Notes: a model not told the origin generated them from the sequence alone. Numbered from the stretch's first letter, positions 8,300 through 18,235 are shown. The stretch: DNA of 64,000 nt from Serratia entomophila (GCF_021462285.1 NZ_CP082787.1:3968001-4032000), one strand, 5' to 3'. Program-made: numbers and translations.

Positions 8300-10558
8300 T
8301 TAACGCGCGCTTACTTCCACCAGACAGCTCATGGCGTTCGGCCCCTGGGTCAGGGGCGAGGTGCCGATATCCAGCGTCAGCACGTTCGGGTTGCCGGACT
8401 GTTCGACCGGCAGGCGCTGCGCGCCAAAGCCGGGATCGAACCAGGCGCCGGTGGCCATCACCACCACCCCGCGGGTCACGCCGTCGGTAATCGACACCCC
8501 CGCCAGGCAGCGGCCGCGCGCATTGCTGACCTCAACTTCCGCGCCTGGCCCAATGCCCCGCGAGGCCGCATCGTCCGGATGCATGTATAGCGTCTCGCGC
8601 CCGGCGGTCTTGTTGCCCTGCGCCAACGGCGCCGGATCCAGCTGGCTATGCAAGCGATCGGCCGGCTGGATGGTGATCAGATGCAGCGGCCAGGTTTTGG
8701 CCTGCTCTGCCCCCAACCACTCCACCGGCGGCTGCCACTGCGGGTGCGGGGCAAAATCCGCATAGCGGTAGCCGGCGATCTGCTCGCTGAACAGCTCTAT
8801 CTTACCGCTCGGCGTGCGCAGCGGATTGGCCTGCGGATCCTGGCGAAACGCATCGAAGAACACGAACTCTTTCGCCGGCGCCGGCAACTCGATATATCCT
8901 TTGCGCCAAAATTCGTCGAACGCCGGCCATTCGACCCCGGCGTTGCCCTGCCCCTTGCCGCACTGCCGATAGATATATTCGATCCAGGCACGTTCATCGC
9001 GATCCTCGGTAAAGCGTTGGCGGTAACCCAACCGCTCCGCCAGATCGGCGAAAATGTCAAAATCGTTGCGCGCCTGATGCTGAGGAGCGATCGCCTGGTG
9101 CATCGCCAGCACGTAACGATCGCGCGAGGATCCGCCGATATCATTGCGCTCCAGCGAACTGGTGACCGGCAGCACGATGTCCGCCATTTTGGCCGCCGGC
9201 GTCCACCAAATGTCCTGCACTATCACCGTATCCGGTTTTTGCCAGCCCTCCACCAACCGGTTCAATTGCTGATGATGATGGAAAGGATTGCCGCCGGCCC
9301 AATGCACCAGGTGAATATCCGGATAGCGCAGCGTCTCGCCACGAAACTGATAGCTTTCACCCGGCTGCAGCAGCATGTCGCAGATGCGCGCCACCGGGAT
9401 CGCCAACCCGGCGGGATTGTCGCCGACCGGCATGGTCGGCGCGGGCGTGTCCACCCGCGGGTTGCCGACGCCGTTCATCGAACCGTGGCCAAACGAGAAG
9501 CCGCCGCCCGGCAGCCCCACCTGGCCAAGCATCGCCGACAGCGCAATCATCATCCAGTACGGCTGCTCGCCGCGGTGGGCGCGCTGTACCGAATAAGAAC
9601 AGGTGATAAAACTGCGCACGCCGATCAGCTGTTGTGCCAGCCGCACGATGCGCGCCGCCGGAATGCCGGTAATGGCGGCGGCCCACGCGGGGGTTTTCGC
9701 CACGCCGTCGGTTTCGCCGTTAAGGTAGGCCAGCAACTGTGGGTAACCGACGCAGTGGCCGTTCAGGAAACCTTCGTCCTGCGCGCCCCGGCGCTGGATT
9801 TCATACGCCAGCGCCAGCATCAGCGCCACGTCGGTATTTGGCCGAATGGGGATCCACTCGGCGTTGACGAAATCGGGGCAGTCGTCGCGCAGCGGGCTGA
9901 TGTTGATCACCGGCGTGCCCTTGCCCGCCAGTTTTTGCAACCAGGGCTTGAGCGCATGCTCCGCCGCGCCGCCGGACGAAACCTGAGCATTCTTCAGCGC
10001 CAATCCGCCGAAGGCGATAAACAGCTCGCAATGTTCCACCACGCTCGGCCAACTGGTGACGCGCCCGGTCAGCGGCGAGAACGTGCCGATGACATACGGC
10101 AGGAAAAATTGCGCTGAGCCCCAGCTGTAGTTGCCCTGCTGATCGACGCCGCCGCCGCCGCTGAAGTAAAACCGCCGCACCAGCGAACGCGCATGGTGCA
10201 AACGCCCGGCGGACGACCAGCCGTAAGAGCCGGTAAACAGGCCCGAAGGCCCGTAGCTGTCACGCACCCGGCGGTTCTCCTCCGCCACCAGATCGAGCGC
10301 CAGCTCCCAGTCCACTTCAACAAAGTCTTCCCGGCCGCGCAGCGTGCGATCGCTGCCTTCGCGCTTTTGCAGCCAGGAACGGCGCACCGCCGGCTTGCGG
10401 ATGCGCTTGTCGGAATAGACCATCGGCACGATAGAGTCGAGCAGCGGGGAAGGATCGGGATCTGCGGCGAAGGGCTCACAGCGGATGAGCCTGCCGTCTT
10501 CAACCACGGCGGTGTACGCCCCCCAATGAGCGAGCTGCGGATAACGTTTTATGGACAT
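8300..10558 (-). CDS. BisC-type molybdopterin S/N-oxide reductase
   Basis: Member of the DMSO/TMAO/biotin sulfoxide reductase family carrying a bis-MGD molybdenum cofactor. The start at 10558 (MSIKRYPQLAHWGAYTAVVE) aligns with BisC; the frame stays open for 274 further codons, but those overlap galR and are rejected. The SYGWSSAGRLHHA segment supplies the likely Mo-ligand serine (S116). ERNDIGG and the C-terminal HPDDAASRGI / VSNARGRCLAGV fit the MGD-binding folds. At 752 aa with no signal peptide it is BisC-like (E. coli BisC 777 aa), so probably a cytoplasmic biotin or methionine sulfoxide reductase. Its ribosome site is weak. Exact substrate unknown. Confidence 0.85.
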   Translation of the reverse strand: MSIKRYPQLAHWGAYTAVVEDGRLIRCEPFAADPDPSPLLDSIVPMVYSDKRIRKPAVRRSWLQKREGSDRTLRGREDFVEVDWELALDLVAEENRRVRDSYGPSGLFTGSYGWSSAGRLHHARSLVRRFYFSGGGGVDQQGNYSWGSAQFFLPYVIGTFSPLTGRVTSWPSVVEHCELFIAFGGLALKNAQVSSGGAAEHALKPWLQKLAGKGTPVINISPLRDDCPDFVNAEWIPIRPNTDVALMLALAYEIQRRGAQDEGFLNGHCVGYPQLLAYLNGETDGVAKTPAWAAAITGIPAARIVRLAQQLIGVRSFITCSYSVQRAHRGEQPYWMMIALSAMLGQVGLPGGGFSFGHGSMNGVGNPRVDTPAPTMPVGDNPAGLAIPVARICDMLLQPGESYQFRGETLRYPDIHLVHWAGGNPFHHHQQLNRLVEGWQKPDTVIVQDIWWTPAAKMADIVLPVTSSLERNDIGGSSRDRYVLAMHQAIAPQHQARNDFDIFADLAERLGYRQRFTEDRDERAWIEYIYRQCGKGQGNAGVEWPAFDEFWRKGYIELPAPAKEFVFFDAFRQDPQANPLRTPSGKIELFSEQIAGYRYADFAPHPQWQPPVEWLGAEQAKTWPLHLITIQPADRLHSQLDPAPLAQGNKTAGRETLYMHPDDAASRGIGPGAEVEVSNARGRCLAGVSITDGVTRGVVVMATGAWFDPGFGAQRLPVEQSGNPNVLTLDIGTSPLTQGPNAMSCLVEVSAR

Positions 10559-10733
10559 GGCGATCTCGGGCAACAACAGGTGTGCAAAAGTTACCTCAGC
10601 CGGCGGGCGGATCCCAAGCACAAAATGCGCTAACGGCGCATCCCCCGCGACGAGCAGCCAATATCTGCAACGGCGGCCACAAGTTACGCACGACAGCGCT
10701 TGCAGCTCCCGGTTTTTTCCGCAAGACTGAGGA

Positions 10734-10749
10734 ATGTAAGCGATTACCC
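10734..10749 (+). promoter_or_regulatory. Candidate GalR operator upstream of galR
   Basis: ATGTAAGCGATTACCC lies 16 bp before the galR start and resembles known GalR operators (pattern GTGKAANCGNTTNCAC, for example the inverse of gal OI). Autoregulation is a plausible role. Recognition is by eye only. Confidence 0.4.
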
Positions 10750-10765
10750 AGGATGTATTGCAAAT

Positions 10766-11785
10766 ATGGCTACGATAAAGGATGTTGCCAGGCTGGCGGG
10801 TGTTTCCGTGGCCACGGTATCCCGCGTGATAAACAATTCCCCCAAGGCCAGCGAAGGCTCGCGCACTGCGGTGCAGGCCGCCATGGCGCAACTGCAGTAT
10901 CACCCCAACGCCAACGCCCGCGCGCTGGCACAGCAATCGACCGAGACGCTCGGCCTGATTGTCTCCGACGTTTCCGATCCTTTCTTCGGCGCGATGGTGA
11001 AAGCGGTTGAACAGGTGGCCTACGCCACCCACAATTTCCTGCTGATTGGCAACGGTTACCATGAAGCGGAGAAAGAACGCCAGGCGATCGAACAGCTGGT
11101 GCGGCATCGCTGCGCCGCGCTGGTGGTGCACGCCAAGCGGCTGACCGATCAGGAGCTCAGCGGCTGGATGCAGCAGATCCCGGGCATGGTGCTGATCAAC
11201 CGCACGCTGCCGGGATTTGAAACGCGCTGCGTGGCGCTGGACGATCGTTATGGCGCCTGGCTGGCGACCCGCCACCTGATCCAGCAAGGCCATCAGCGTA
11301 TCGCCATCATCTGTTCCACCCACCAGATTTCCGACGCCACCGATCGCCTGCAGGGCTACCTTGATGCGCTGCAGGAGCACGGCATTGCGGTGGACGAGAA
11401 GCTGATTGCCTATGGCGAGCCGGATGAAGTCGGCGGCGAACAGGCGATGACCGAACTGCTTGGCCGCGGTAAAAACTTCACCGCCGTCACCTGTTACAAC
11501 GATCCGATGGCCGCCGGCGCGCTGTCGGTGCTGAGTGACAACAGCGTTGACGTGCCAGGCGAAATTTCCCTGATTGGTTTTGATGACGTGCTGATTTCAC
11601 GCTATCTGCGGCCGCGCCTGACCACCATCCGCTACCCGATCGTGGCGATGGCGACCCAGGCGGCGGAGCTGGCGCTGGCGCTGGCCAACCGCCAGCCGCT
11701 GCCGGAAATCACCAACATGTTCAGCCCTACGCTGGTGCGGCGCCATTCGGTCGCCAGCATCAATAACGTTTACGAGCAGAATTAA
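10766..11785 (+). CDS. galR: Galactose operon repressor GalR
   Basis: LacI-family repressor of 339 aa. The N-terminal helix-turn-helix and hinge are clear: MATIKDVARLAGVSVATVSR, then the NARALAQQSTETLGLIVSDVSDPFFG junction to the sugar-binding domain. It controls galactose uptake and catabolism, and galactose releases it from DNA. The start at 10766 is chosen because LacI-family proteins begin a few residues before the HTH; the open frame extends 22 codons upstream without support. The aas-omrAB-galR-lysA order matches E. coli. Confidence 0.93.
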   Translation: MATIKDVARLAGVSVATVSRVINNSPKASEGSRTAVQAAMAQLQYHPNANARALAQQSTETLGLIVSDVSDPFFGAMVKAVEQVAYATHNFLLIGNGYHEAEKERQAIEQLVRHRCAALVVHAKRLTDQELSGWMQQIPGMVLINRTLPGFETRCVALDDRYGAWLATRHLIQQGHQRIAIICSTHQISDATDRLQGYLDALQEHGIAVDEKLIAYGEPDEVGGEQAMTELLGRGKNFTAVTCYNDPMAAGALSVLSDNSVDVPGEISLIGFDDVLISRYLRPRLTTIRYPIVAMATQAAELALALANRQPLPEITNMFSPTLVRRHSVASINNVYEQN

Positions 11786-12246
11786 TCCAGCGTTCGGTGA
11801 TACAGCCGCACCGGGCGATCGGGGTAATCCAGCCCATCACCGATGTAACGCCAGCCGTGACGTTCGTAATAGCCGCTGAATTCGGCGTAAAGATACAGCT
11901 CAGAGAAGCCGGCGCGCCGGCCGTATTCCTGCACGTGCTGCTGCAACCGCAGGCCCAAACCGCCGCCGCGCCGGCTTTCTTCTACGTATAACGCCGCCAG
12001 CCAAGGGGTCAGATCCTGCCGGCTGATCAGGTCGCAACGCCACAGGCCGACGGTGCCCAGCGGCCTTCCCTCCTGCAGCGCGATAAAGGTGATCGGCAGG
12101 CCCGCGCCGCGCAGGCTGCTCTCCACCACGCTGGCGAAAAACGCACGGCTGTTCTCGCTGCCGAACGCCCGCCACAGCCAGTCGATCACCTGTTGCCGAT
12201 GCTGCGGGCAGTCCGCCAGCGGCACGATATCAATCCCGTCGTCCAT
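11782..12246 (-). CDS. GNAT-family N-acetyltransferase
   Basis: Acetyl-CoA-dependent transferase of 154 aa. The acetyl-CoA binding motif is visible as LYVEESRRGGGLGLRLQQHV (Q/RxxGxG/A-like), followed by the ELYLYAEFSGYYERHGWRYIG segment typical of GNAT motif B. The substrate cannot be read from sequence. It is convergent with galR and the two stop codons overlap by 4 bp. Confidence 0.85.
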   Translation of the reverse strand: MDDGIDIVPLADCPQHRQQVIDWLWRAFGSENSRAFFASVVESSLRGAGLPITFIALQEGRPLGTVGLWRCDLISRQDLTPWLAALYVEESRRGGGLGLRLQQHVQEYGRRAGFSELYLYAEFSGYYERHGWRYIGDGLDYPDRPVRLYHRTLD

Positions 12247-12390
12247 TTGTTTCTCCTGGTTGTCCAGCCAGTCTACGTTCGTTGCGGCGCGGCGAAAACC
12301 CCCGCTGAAAAAGCCGCGCAGCCTTGGGCTAACCCTATGCTAGACTGAGCATTATTTGCCACATTGGACGTTGAAAGGGGTTAGCCGCTG

Positions 12391-13425
12391 ATGATCACCA
12401 TGCTGGATGTTTCCATTCGCGCGGGGGTGTCCAAAGCCACGGTTTCGCGCGTGCTGAATGGCACCGGCCAGGTGAAAAAAAGCACCCGGGAGGCGGTGTT
12501 CAGGGCAATGGATGAGCTGGGCTATCGGCCGAATTTTTTGGCGCAGTCGCTGGCAAACAGAAGCTCCAACAGCATCGGCCTGGTGGTCTCCAACTTCGAC
12601 GGCCCCTACTTTGGCCGCCTGCTGCGCCAGGCCGCCAAGCAAACTGAAGCCAGCGGCAAACACCTTATCGTCACCGACGGCCACGATACGCCGGAAGACG
12701 AACTGCAGGCGGTGCAGCTGTTGGCCGACCGCCGCTGCGACGCCATCGTGCTCTATACCCGCTTCATGTCCGAAGAGGCGCTGATGCACCTGCTGGAAAA
12801 ACTGCCGGTGCCGGTGATGGTGATCAACCGCGATCTGCCGCAGGCGCGCTCGCGCTGCGTATTCTTCGAACAGCAGCAGGCCGCCTTCCATGCGGTGGAT
12901 TATCTGATTCGCCAGGGGCATCGCGATGTCGCCTGCATCACCGGCCCGATCGCCACGCCAACCGCCCAGGCGCGACTGGCGGGGTATCGGCAGGCGTTGG
13001 CCCATCACCAGATTACCTTTGACGATGCCCGGGTGGCCCACGGAGACAGCCGCGTAGAAAGCGGCTATCGCGGCGCTCAGCGCCTGCTGGCCGGCGGAAC
13101 CCGCTTCAGCGCACTGTTCGCCTGCAACGACGACATGGCAATCGGCGCGATGAAAGCGCTGCAGGAAGCCGGCAAGCGGCTGCCGCAGGACGTCTCGCTA
13201 TTCGGCTTCGACGACGAACCCAGCGCCGCCTATCTGCAACCCGCTCTCTCCACCGTTTACCTGCCGATCGACAGCATGATTGAAGCCGCCATCAGCCAGG
13301 CGTTACGCCTGATCGGCGGCGAAAAGGTGCAGCCGCTGGCGCCGTTCACCGGCGAACTGAAACTGCGCGACTCAGTCGCGCCCGGCCCCTACGCCAGCTC
13401 ATTGCCGCTGGCGCAGACGCCGTGA
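12391..13425 (+). CDS. AscG-like LacI-family transcriptional repressor
   Basis: 344-aa repressor with the HTH MLDVSIRAGVSKATVSRVLNG and a full periplasmic-binding-like effector domain (FSALFACNDDMAIGAMKAL, ISLFGFDDE-type motif). By recollection it most resembles E. coli AscG, the repressor of cryptic beta-glucoside genes. No sugar PTS or glucosidase gene lies nearby, so its target is elsewhere and the effector is unknown. AAGGGG precedes the start; a second ATG three codons in is an alternative start. Confidence 0.85.
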   Translation: MITMLDVSIRAGVSKATVSRVLNGTGQVKKSTREAVFRAMDELGYRPNFLAQSLANRSSNSIGLVVSNFDGPYFGRLLRQAAKQTEASGKHLIVTDGHDTPEDELQAVQLLADRRCDAIVLYTRFMSEEALMHLLEKLPVPVMVINRDLPQARSRCVFFEQQQAAFHAVDYLIRQGHRDVACITGPIATPTAQARLAGYRQALAHHQITFDDARVAHGDSRVESGYRGAQRLLAGGTRFSALFACNDDMAIGAMKALQEAGKRLPQDVSLFGFDDEPSAAYLQPALSTVYLPIDSMIEAAISQALRLIGGEKVQPLAPFTGELKLRDSVAPGPYASSLPLAQTP

Positions 13426-13441
13426 CAACGCCGCTAAGCCG

Positions 13442-14704
13442 TCAGATCAGTTCCAGCGCGATCAGCTCTTCGATGGTCTGGCGGCGGCGGATCAGGCGCG
13501 GCTCGCCGTTTTCGAACAGCACTTCCGGCAGCAGCGGGCGGCTGTTGTAATTGGAAGACATCGATGAACCGTAAGCACCGGTGTCGTGGAACACCAGATA
13601 ATCGCCTATGTTCACCGGCGGCAGTTCGCGGGTTTCCAGCCCACCGCCCGCCTGCTGGGTAAAGACGTCGCCCGATTCGCACAGCGGCCCGGCGATCACC
13701 GTGTCGCGCAGCGGCTGCTGCGCCGTATCGCGGCCATCCGCCGGCAGCAGCGAAATATGATGATAGCTGCCGTACATTGCCGGGCGCATCAGATCGTTAA
13801 ACCCGGCGTCCACCAACACGAAATTGCGGCTGCCCATGCTTTTCACCGCGCGCACCTCGGCCACCAGCACCCCAGCCTCTGCCATCAGGAAGCGCCCCGG
13901 CTCAATCTCCAGATGCACCGGATGGCCCAAATGGGCGGCAATGCGTTCGCGCGCGCTGTTCCAAAGGCCAAAATAATGTTCAGTATCAACCGCCTCCTCA
14001 CCGAACTGGTAAGGAACAGACAGCCCGCCGCCGGCGGAAATGGCGCTGATGTCCTGGCCAAGTTCAATCACCTGCTGCACCATCGCATCACAAACGCGCT
14101 CCAGGTGCTGGTAGTCGACGCCTGAGCCTATATGCATATGCACGCCGATCAACTTCAGGCCATATTGCTGAATTTTTTCCACCGCCTGCGGCAAATCGGC
14201 ATACCAAATACCGTGCTTGCTGTTTTCACCGCCGGTATTGGTTTTCTGGCTATGGCCGTGGCCAAAGCCCGGGTTGACGCGCAGCCACACCGGGTGCCCG
14301 GAGGAAGCCTGGCCCAGCTGATCCAACATGTCGATGGAGCCGGCGTTCACCGGAATTTTCAGCTCGCTGACGCGCGCCAGCGTCGCCTGATCCAGCAGAT
14401 CGGCGGTAAACACGATCTCGCTCGGTTCGCCGCCCGGTTGAAAACCCGCCTGCAGCGCGCGTTCTATCTCTCCCAGTGACACCGAATCCACTTTCACGCC
14501 CTGCTCGCGCATCAGACGCAAAATATGGATGTTCGAACAGGCTTTCTGAGCGAAGCGGATCACGTCAAAGTGACGCAGCTGAGCGATGCGCTGGCTGATG
14601 ATGTCCGCATCGTAGGCCCAAACCGGGCAACCGAAGCGCTGCGGCAACGCCAGCAGGTTAGCGGCATTCAGGGCGGTGGTGGTGGTGTTCAACGGGCGAG
14701 GCAT
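13442..14704 (-). CDS. lysA: Diaminopimelate decarboxylase LysA
   Basis: PLP enzyme that converts meso-diaminopimelate to L-lysine, the last step of lysine synthesis. The 420-aa product has the PLP lysine in FAQKACSN (K54), HIGSG, the glycine-rich ISAGGGLSVPY, the EPGRFL phosphate-binding stretch, and CESGDVF with the active-site cysteine. The start at 14704 (MPRPLNTTTT) matches E. coli; an upstream in-frame ATG is less likely. It is divergent from lysR, its activator in E. coli. Confidence 0.96.
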   Translation of the reverse strand: MPRPLNTTTTALNAANLLALPQRFGCPVWAYDADIISQRIAQLRHFDVIRFAQKACSNIHILRLMREQGVKVDSVSLGEIERALQAGFQPGGEPSEIVFTADLLDQATLARVSELKIPVNAGSIDMLDQLGQASSGHPVWLRVNPGFGHGHSQKTNTGGENSKHGIWYADLPQAVEKIQQYGLKLIGVHMHIGSGVDYQHLERVCDAMVQQVIELGQDISAISAGGGLSVPYQFGEEAVDTEHYFGLWNSARERIAAHLGHPVHLEIEPGRFLMAEAGVLVAEVRAVKSMGSRNFVLVDAGFNDLMRPAMYGSYHHISLLPADGRDTAQQPLRDTVIAGPLCESGDVFTQQAGGGLETRELPPVNIGDYLVFHDTGAYGSSMSSNYNSRPLLPEVLFENGEPRLIRRRQTIEELIALELI

Positions 14705-14836
14705 GATGGTGTTCCCAAAGCGAAAGCGGTTGCTGATAGACATCCATAGTGCCGCACTCAGTAGCGGTTGGAAAATATCTATTTAGCCGAAGTCTATTCA
14801 TTTATGATATGGCTTTCTCCTTTATCGAGCCGCCCT
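14705..14836. promoter_or_regulatory. lysA-lysR divergent control region
   Basis: The 132-bp spacer between the divergent lysA and lysR starts must contain both promoters and the LysR binding site. An AT-rich stretch (about 14773-14812) includes -10-like TATGAT. The individual LysR half-sites were not resolved by eye. Confidence 0.6.
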
Positions 14837-15760
14837 ATGCATGCGATCACCCTGCGCCAGATTGAGATTTTTCGTGCGGTAATGACCACCGGCAACCTGA
14901 CCGAGGCGGCGGCGTTGCTGCAAACCTCGCAGCCGACCGTCAGCCGAGAGCTGGCGCGCTTCGAGAAACTGATCCAGCTGCAGCTGTTCGATCGGGTGCG
15001 TGGCCGCTTGTCCCCCACGGTGCAAGGGCTGCGGCTGTTTGAAGAGGTGCAGCGTTCCTATTACGGCCTTGACCGCATCGTCAACGCCGCCGCCGGCATC
15101 CGTCAGTTTCAGCAGGCGCAGCTGTCGATCGTCTGCCTGCCGGTCTTCTCGCAATCGCTGCTGCCGGCGGTATGCCAACCCTTTATCGCACGTTATCCGG
15201 AGGTCAGCTTCAGCGTTATTCCACAGGAATCGCCGCTGTTGGAGGAATGGCTGTCGGCGCAGCGCCACGATCTGGGGCTGACGGAGAATACGCTTACGCC
15301 GGCGGGCACCGAACGGGTGACGCTGATGACGCTGAATGAAGTGTGCGTGCTGCCGGCCGGGCACCCGTTATTGGCGAAAGCAGTGCTGACGCCGCAGGAC
15401 TTTGCCGGCCACCGCTTTATCAGCCTGTCGAGCACCGACAGCTATCGTCAACTGCTTGATGCGCTGTTCAACGAGCAAGGGGTGGAACGCCGCCTGGTGA
15501 TGGAAACCCACAGCGCGGCCTCGGTCTGTGCGATGGTGAGAGAAGGGGTCGGGCTGTCGATCGTCAACCCGCTGACGGCGCTCGACTACGCCGCCAGCGG
15601 CGTGCACCTGCGCCCATTCAGCGTCGACGTGCCCTTTACCGTTAGCCTGATCCGGCCGCTGCATCGCCCTTCTTCGGCGCTGGTCACGGCCTTTATCGAT
15701 CACTTGCACCGGCAGGCGGAGACGCTCCCCGCCCGCCTGAACGCGGTTATCAGGCGCTGA
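14837..15760 (+). CDS. lysR: Transcriptional activator LysR
   Basis: Founding member of the LTTR family. It activates lysA when diaminopimelate is available and represses itself. The start at 14837 (MHAITLRQIEIFRAVMTTG) gives the usual N-terminal winged HTH; 23 upstream open codons are ignored. Strong identity to E. coli LysR is visible in HTSQPTVSRELARFEK-like and QESPLLEEWLSAQRHDLGL segments. The 307-aa protein is divergent to lysA. Its last 11 bp overlap the convergent MFS gene. Confidence 0.95.
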   Translation: MHAITLRQIEIFRAVMTTGNLTEAAALLQTSQPTVSRELARFEKLIQLQLFDRVRGRLSPTVQGLRLFEEVQRSYYGLDRIVNAAAGIRQFQQAQLSIVCLPVFSQSLLPAVCQPFIARYPEVSFSVIPQESPLLEEWLSAQRHDLGLTENTLTPAGTERVTLMTLNEVCVLPAGHPLLAKAVLTPQDFAGHRFISLSSTDSYRQLLDALFNEQGVERRLVMETHSAASVCAMVREGVGLSIVNPLTALDYAASGVHLRPFSVDVPFTVSLIRPLHRPSSALVTAFIDHLHRQAETLPARLNAVIRR

Positions 15761-16904
15761 CCGGCCGCTTGGCACGGCTGAAGGTCACCAGGCACAACAG
15801 CAAGCCCAGCAGAGCGATGCCCGCAGCCGCCAGCGGCACGCTGGTCAGCCCCAGCCCTTGCGCAATCACCACGCCGCCGACCCAGGCGCCGATGGCGTTG
15901 CCGACGTTAAACGCCGCAATGTTCAGCGTAGACACCAGGTTCGGGGCTTTCTTGCCATAGGTCACCACGTTGATCTGCAGCGCCGGCACCGCGGCGAAGG
16001 CGGCGGCGGCCCACAGGAACAGGGTCAACTCCGCCGGCACCAGCGCGTGGCTGGTCCAGCTGAACAGCGCGGCGAACAGGGCGATCGTCAGGAAGGTGCA
16101 GCTGAGCGTCAGCGCCAGCCGCCAGTCCGCCAGGCGGCCGCCGACGATATTGCCGAAGGTCAGGCCAACCCCCATCAGCAGCAGCGTCCAGCTCACGCCG
16201 TGCGCCGAAACCCCGGTCACTTCGGTCAACAGCGGTGCTATATAGGTAAACAGCGTAAACATTGAGGCGGCGAACGCTACCGTCATCAGCAACGACAGCC
16301 AGATGCCGCCGCCGCGCAGCGCCGCCAGCTCTTTTTTCAAATCGGTCGGCGCTTCGTCCTTCAGCGAAGGCAGCTTGGCGTATAGCGCCAGCAGCGACAG
16401 CACGCCGATCGCCGCCACCGCCCAGAAGGTTGAGCGCCAGCCCAGCGCCTGGCCCAGCGCGGTGCCGAGCGGCACGCCCAGCACGTTGGCCAGCGTGAGG
16501 CCGGTGAACATCAGCGCCACCGCAGAGGCCCGGCGGTTTGGCGCCACCAGATTGGCCGCCACCACCGCGCCGATGCCGAAGAAGGCCCCGTGGCACAGCG
16601 CGGTAATAATGCGCGCCAGCATCAGGAAGTCATAGCTGTAGCCCAGGGCGCACATGATGTTGCCGATAATAAAAATCACCATCAGCAGCAGCAACGTATT
16701 CTTGCGCGGCAGCCTGGCGGTCAGCAGCGCCATGATCGGCGCGCCGATCGCCACGCCCAACGCATAACCGCTAATCAGCCAGCCGGCGGAAGGGATCGAC
16801 ACCTGCAAATCCCCCGCCACCTCAGGCAACAGCCCCATGATAACGAATTCGGTGGTGCCGATGGCAAATGCACTTAATGCCAGTGCGAGCAGAGAAACAG
16901 GCAT
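15750..16904 (-). CDS. MFS efflux transporter (AraJ/YdhP type)
   Basis: 384-aa, 12-helix major facilitator of the DHA1 drug:H+ antiporter group. It opens MPVSLLALALSAFAIGTTEF, the signature start of the AraJ/YdhP/arabinose-efflux group, and carries the motif A-like MALLTARLPRKN and the motif C-like GLTLANVLGVPLG. Substrate unknown. It lies tail to tail with lysR, overlapping by 11 bp. No dedicated regulator is adjacent. Confidence 0.85.
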   Translation of the reverse strand: MPVSLLALALSAFAIGTTEFVIMGLLPEVAGDLQVSIPSAGWLISGYALGVAIGAPIMALLTARLPRKNTLLLLMVIFIIGNIMCALGYSYDFLMLARIITALCHGAFFGIGAVVAANLVAPNRRASAVALMFTGLTLANVLGVPLGTALGQALGWRSTFWAVAAIGVLSLLALYAKLPSLKDEAPTDLKKELAALRGGGIWLSLLMTVAFAASMFTLFTYIAPLLTEVTGVSAHGVSWTLLLMGVGLTFGNIVGGRLADWRLALTLSCTFLTIALFAALFSWTSHALVPAELTLFLWAAAAFAAVPALQINVVTYGKKAPNLVSTLNIAAFNVGNAIGAWVGGVVIAQGLGLTSVPLAAAGIALLGLLLCLVTFSRAKRPVSA

Positions 16905-17217
16905 GCGTAACGCTCCCAGTCAACAAAGCCCCTGCGTCAAACGCCGGGCTGGTAAAAAAACAAACGTAATCCCGGGCAGCCCGCCGGGCGGCCCGATAAG
17001 AAGGGTCAGGTTGGTTGCTTCGGCGCAAGGGTTCGGTTAACCCTATAATTATTAAGCCTTATTAACGCTTTAGCGCTACAGAAATAGCATGACGGCCGGA
17101 ATAAAGGCCAGTGGTAAAACCCCGGCAACGCACAATACATTCATATTGGTTCAGTAACCGTTTGAATGTATTCATGATGATAAATGTGTGGAAATGTTGC
17201 CACCCCGTTAACCGTTC
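16905..17217. other. Intergenic spacer, no gene seen
   Basis: 313-bp spacer upstream of the MFS gene and downstream of the LysR gene. It is AT-rich in the middle and contains an AACGCTTTAGCGCT partial inverted repeat near 17063. It probably holds the MFS promoter on the minus strand. No ORF with a credible start was found. Confidence 0.5.
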
Positions 17218-18126
17218 TCAGCGCAGCGTCGCGCGCCAGCCCGGGTTGTTGGCAAACCACTCCACCAGAAAATCCAGCATGGTGCGCAGCGTGGCCGGCA
17301 TCTGGCGGCGCGAGGTATAGATGCCGTAAATGCCCATCGCCTGCGGCCGATAATCCGGCAGCAGCTCGATCAGCTCGCCGCTGGCCAACAACGGGGCGGC
17401 AGAGTAGTAAGGCTGCATGGAAATGCCCGCCCCCTGCACGGTTCCGGCCATCAGCACCACCGACTCATTGGCGCTCAGGTTGCCGCTGACCGCCACCGCC
17501 GACTTAACGCCCTGGGCGTCAAAATGCCACAGGCTCTTGCCGAAATAGGAATAGGTCAGGCAGTTGTGCAGCGCCAGATCCTGCGGATGGCGCGGAGTGC
17601 CGTGCGCCGCCAGGTACGCCGGAGAGGCGCACACCACCGAGGCGCAGGTGGACAACGGCCGGGCGATCAGATTCGGATCCAGCTCATTGGTGATGCGCAA
17701 CGCCAGATCGATGCGTTCTTCCACCAGGTTTACCGCCCGGTTATTCATCTGCAAATCGACCGCCACCTGCGGGTGCAGCTTCAGATATTGGGTGACCGCC
17801 CCGACCAATGCCGTCTGGCCCAGCGACTGCGAACAGGTGATGCGCAGCAAGCCGCGCAGTTCATCGCTCTGTTCGCCCTCCACCAGATCTATCTCGCCCG
17901 CCAACGCCAGCATTTGCCGGCAACGCTCAAGCGTGCGCTCTCCGGCGTCGGTCAGACTAAGCTTACGGGTAGTGCGGTGCAATAAACGCGCGCCGGCCCA
18001 TTGCTCCATCTGCGCCAGGTAGCGGGTCACCATCGCACGCGACATCTCCAGCGTTTCCGCCGCGGCAATCATGCTGCCGCGATCCACGATGGTGATAAAA
18101 ACCTCAGCTGCGGTAATGCGATCCAT
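17218..18126 (-). CDS. LysR-family regulator, divergent to MBL-fold gene
   Basis: 302-aa LTTR with an N-terminal HTH (MDRITAAEVFITIVDRGSMI, AAETLEMSRAMVTRYLAQME) and the C-terminal effector domain. It belongs to the DhcR/CrgA-like subgroup by its ARLLHRTTRKLSLTDAG stretch. The divergent arrangement with the MBL-fold gene across a 109-bp spacer suggests it controls that gene and the DsbA-like gene behind it. Effector unknown. Confidence 0.85.
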   Translation of the reverse strand: MDRITAAEVFITIVDRGSMIAAAETLEMSRAMVTRYLAQMEQWAGARLLHRTTRKLSLTDAGERTLERCRQMLALAGEIDLVEGEQSDELRGLLRITCSQSLGQTALVGAVTQYLKLHPQVAVDLQMNNRAVNLVEERIDLALRITNELDPNLIARPLSTCASVVCASPAYLAAHGTPRHPQDLALHNCLTYSYFGKSLWHFDAQGVKSAVAVSGNLSANESVVLMAGTVQGAGISMQPYYSAAPLLASGELIELLPDYRPQAMGIYGIYTSRRQMPATLRTMLDFLVEWFANNPGWRATLR

Positions 18127-18235
18127 GATTCGTCCGATTTACGCAATGAATAATTGCTCATTATCCGGTTTTTCTATCGCTTTATGCAACCTAACATCTC
18201 TACAACATTAATCGATACCCAAAGGACTTCTGCCC

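Noticed and set aside
4459..10117. Long plus-strand ORFs antisense to lplT, aas and the BisC-type gene (459, 638 and 489 aa)
   Set aside because: They are His/Arg/Gln-rich shadows of the GC-rich genes on the other strand, with no ribosome sites or domains.
10559..11380. 274-codon N-terminal extension of the BisC-type reductase frame
   Set aside because: It lies antisense over galR, has no family similarity, and a BisC-like start is present at 10558.
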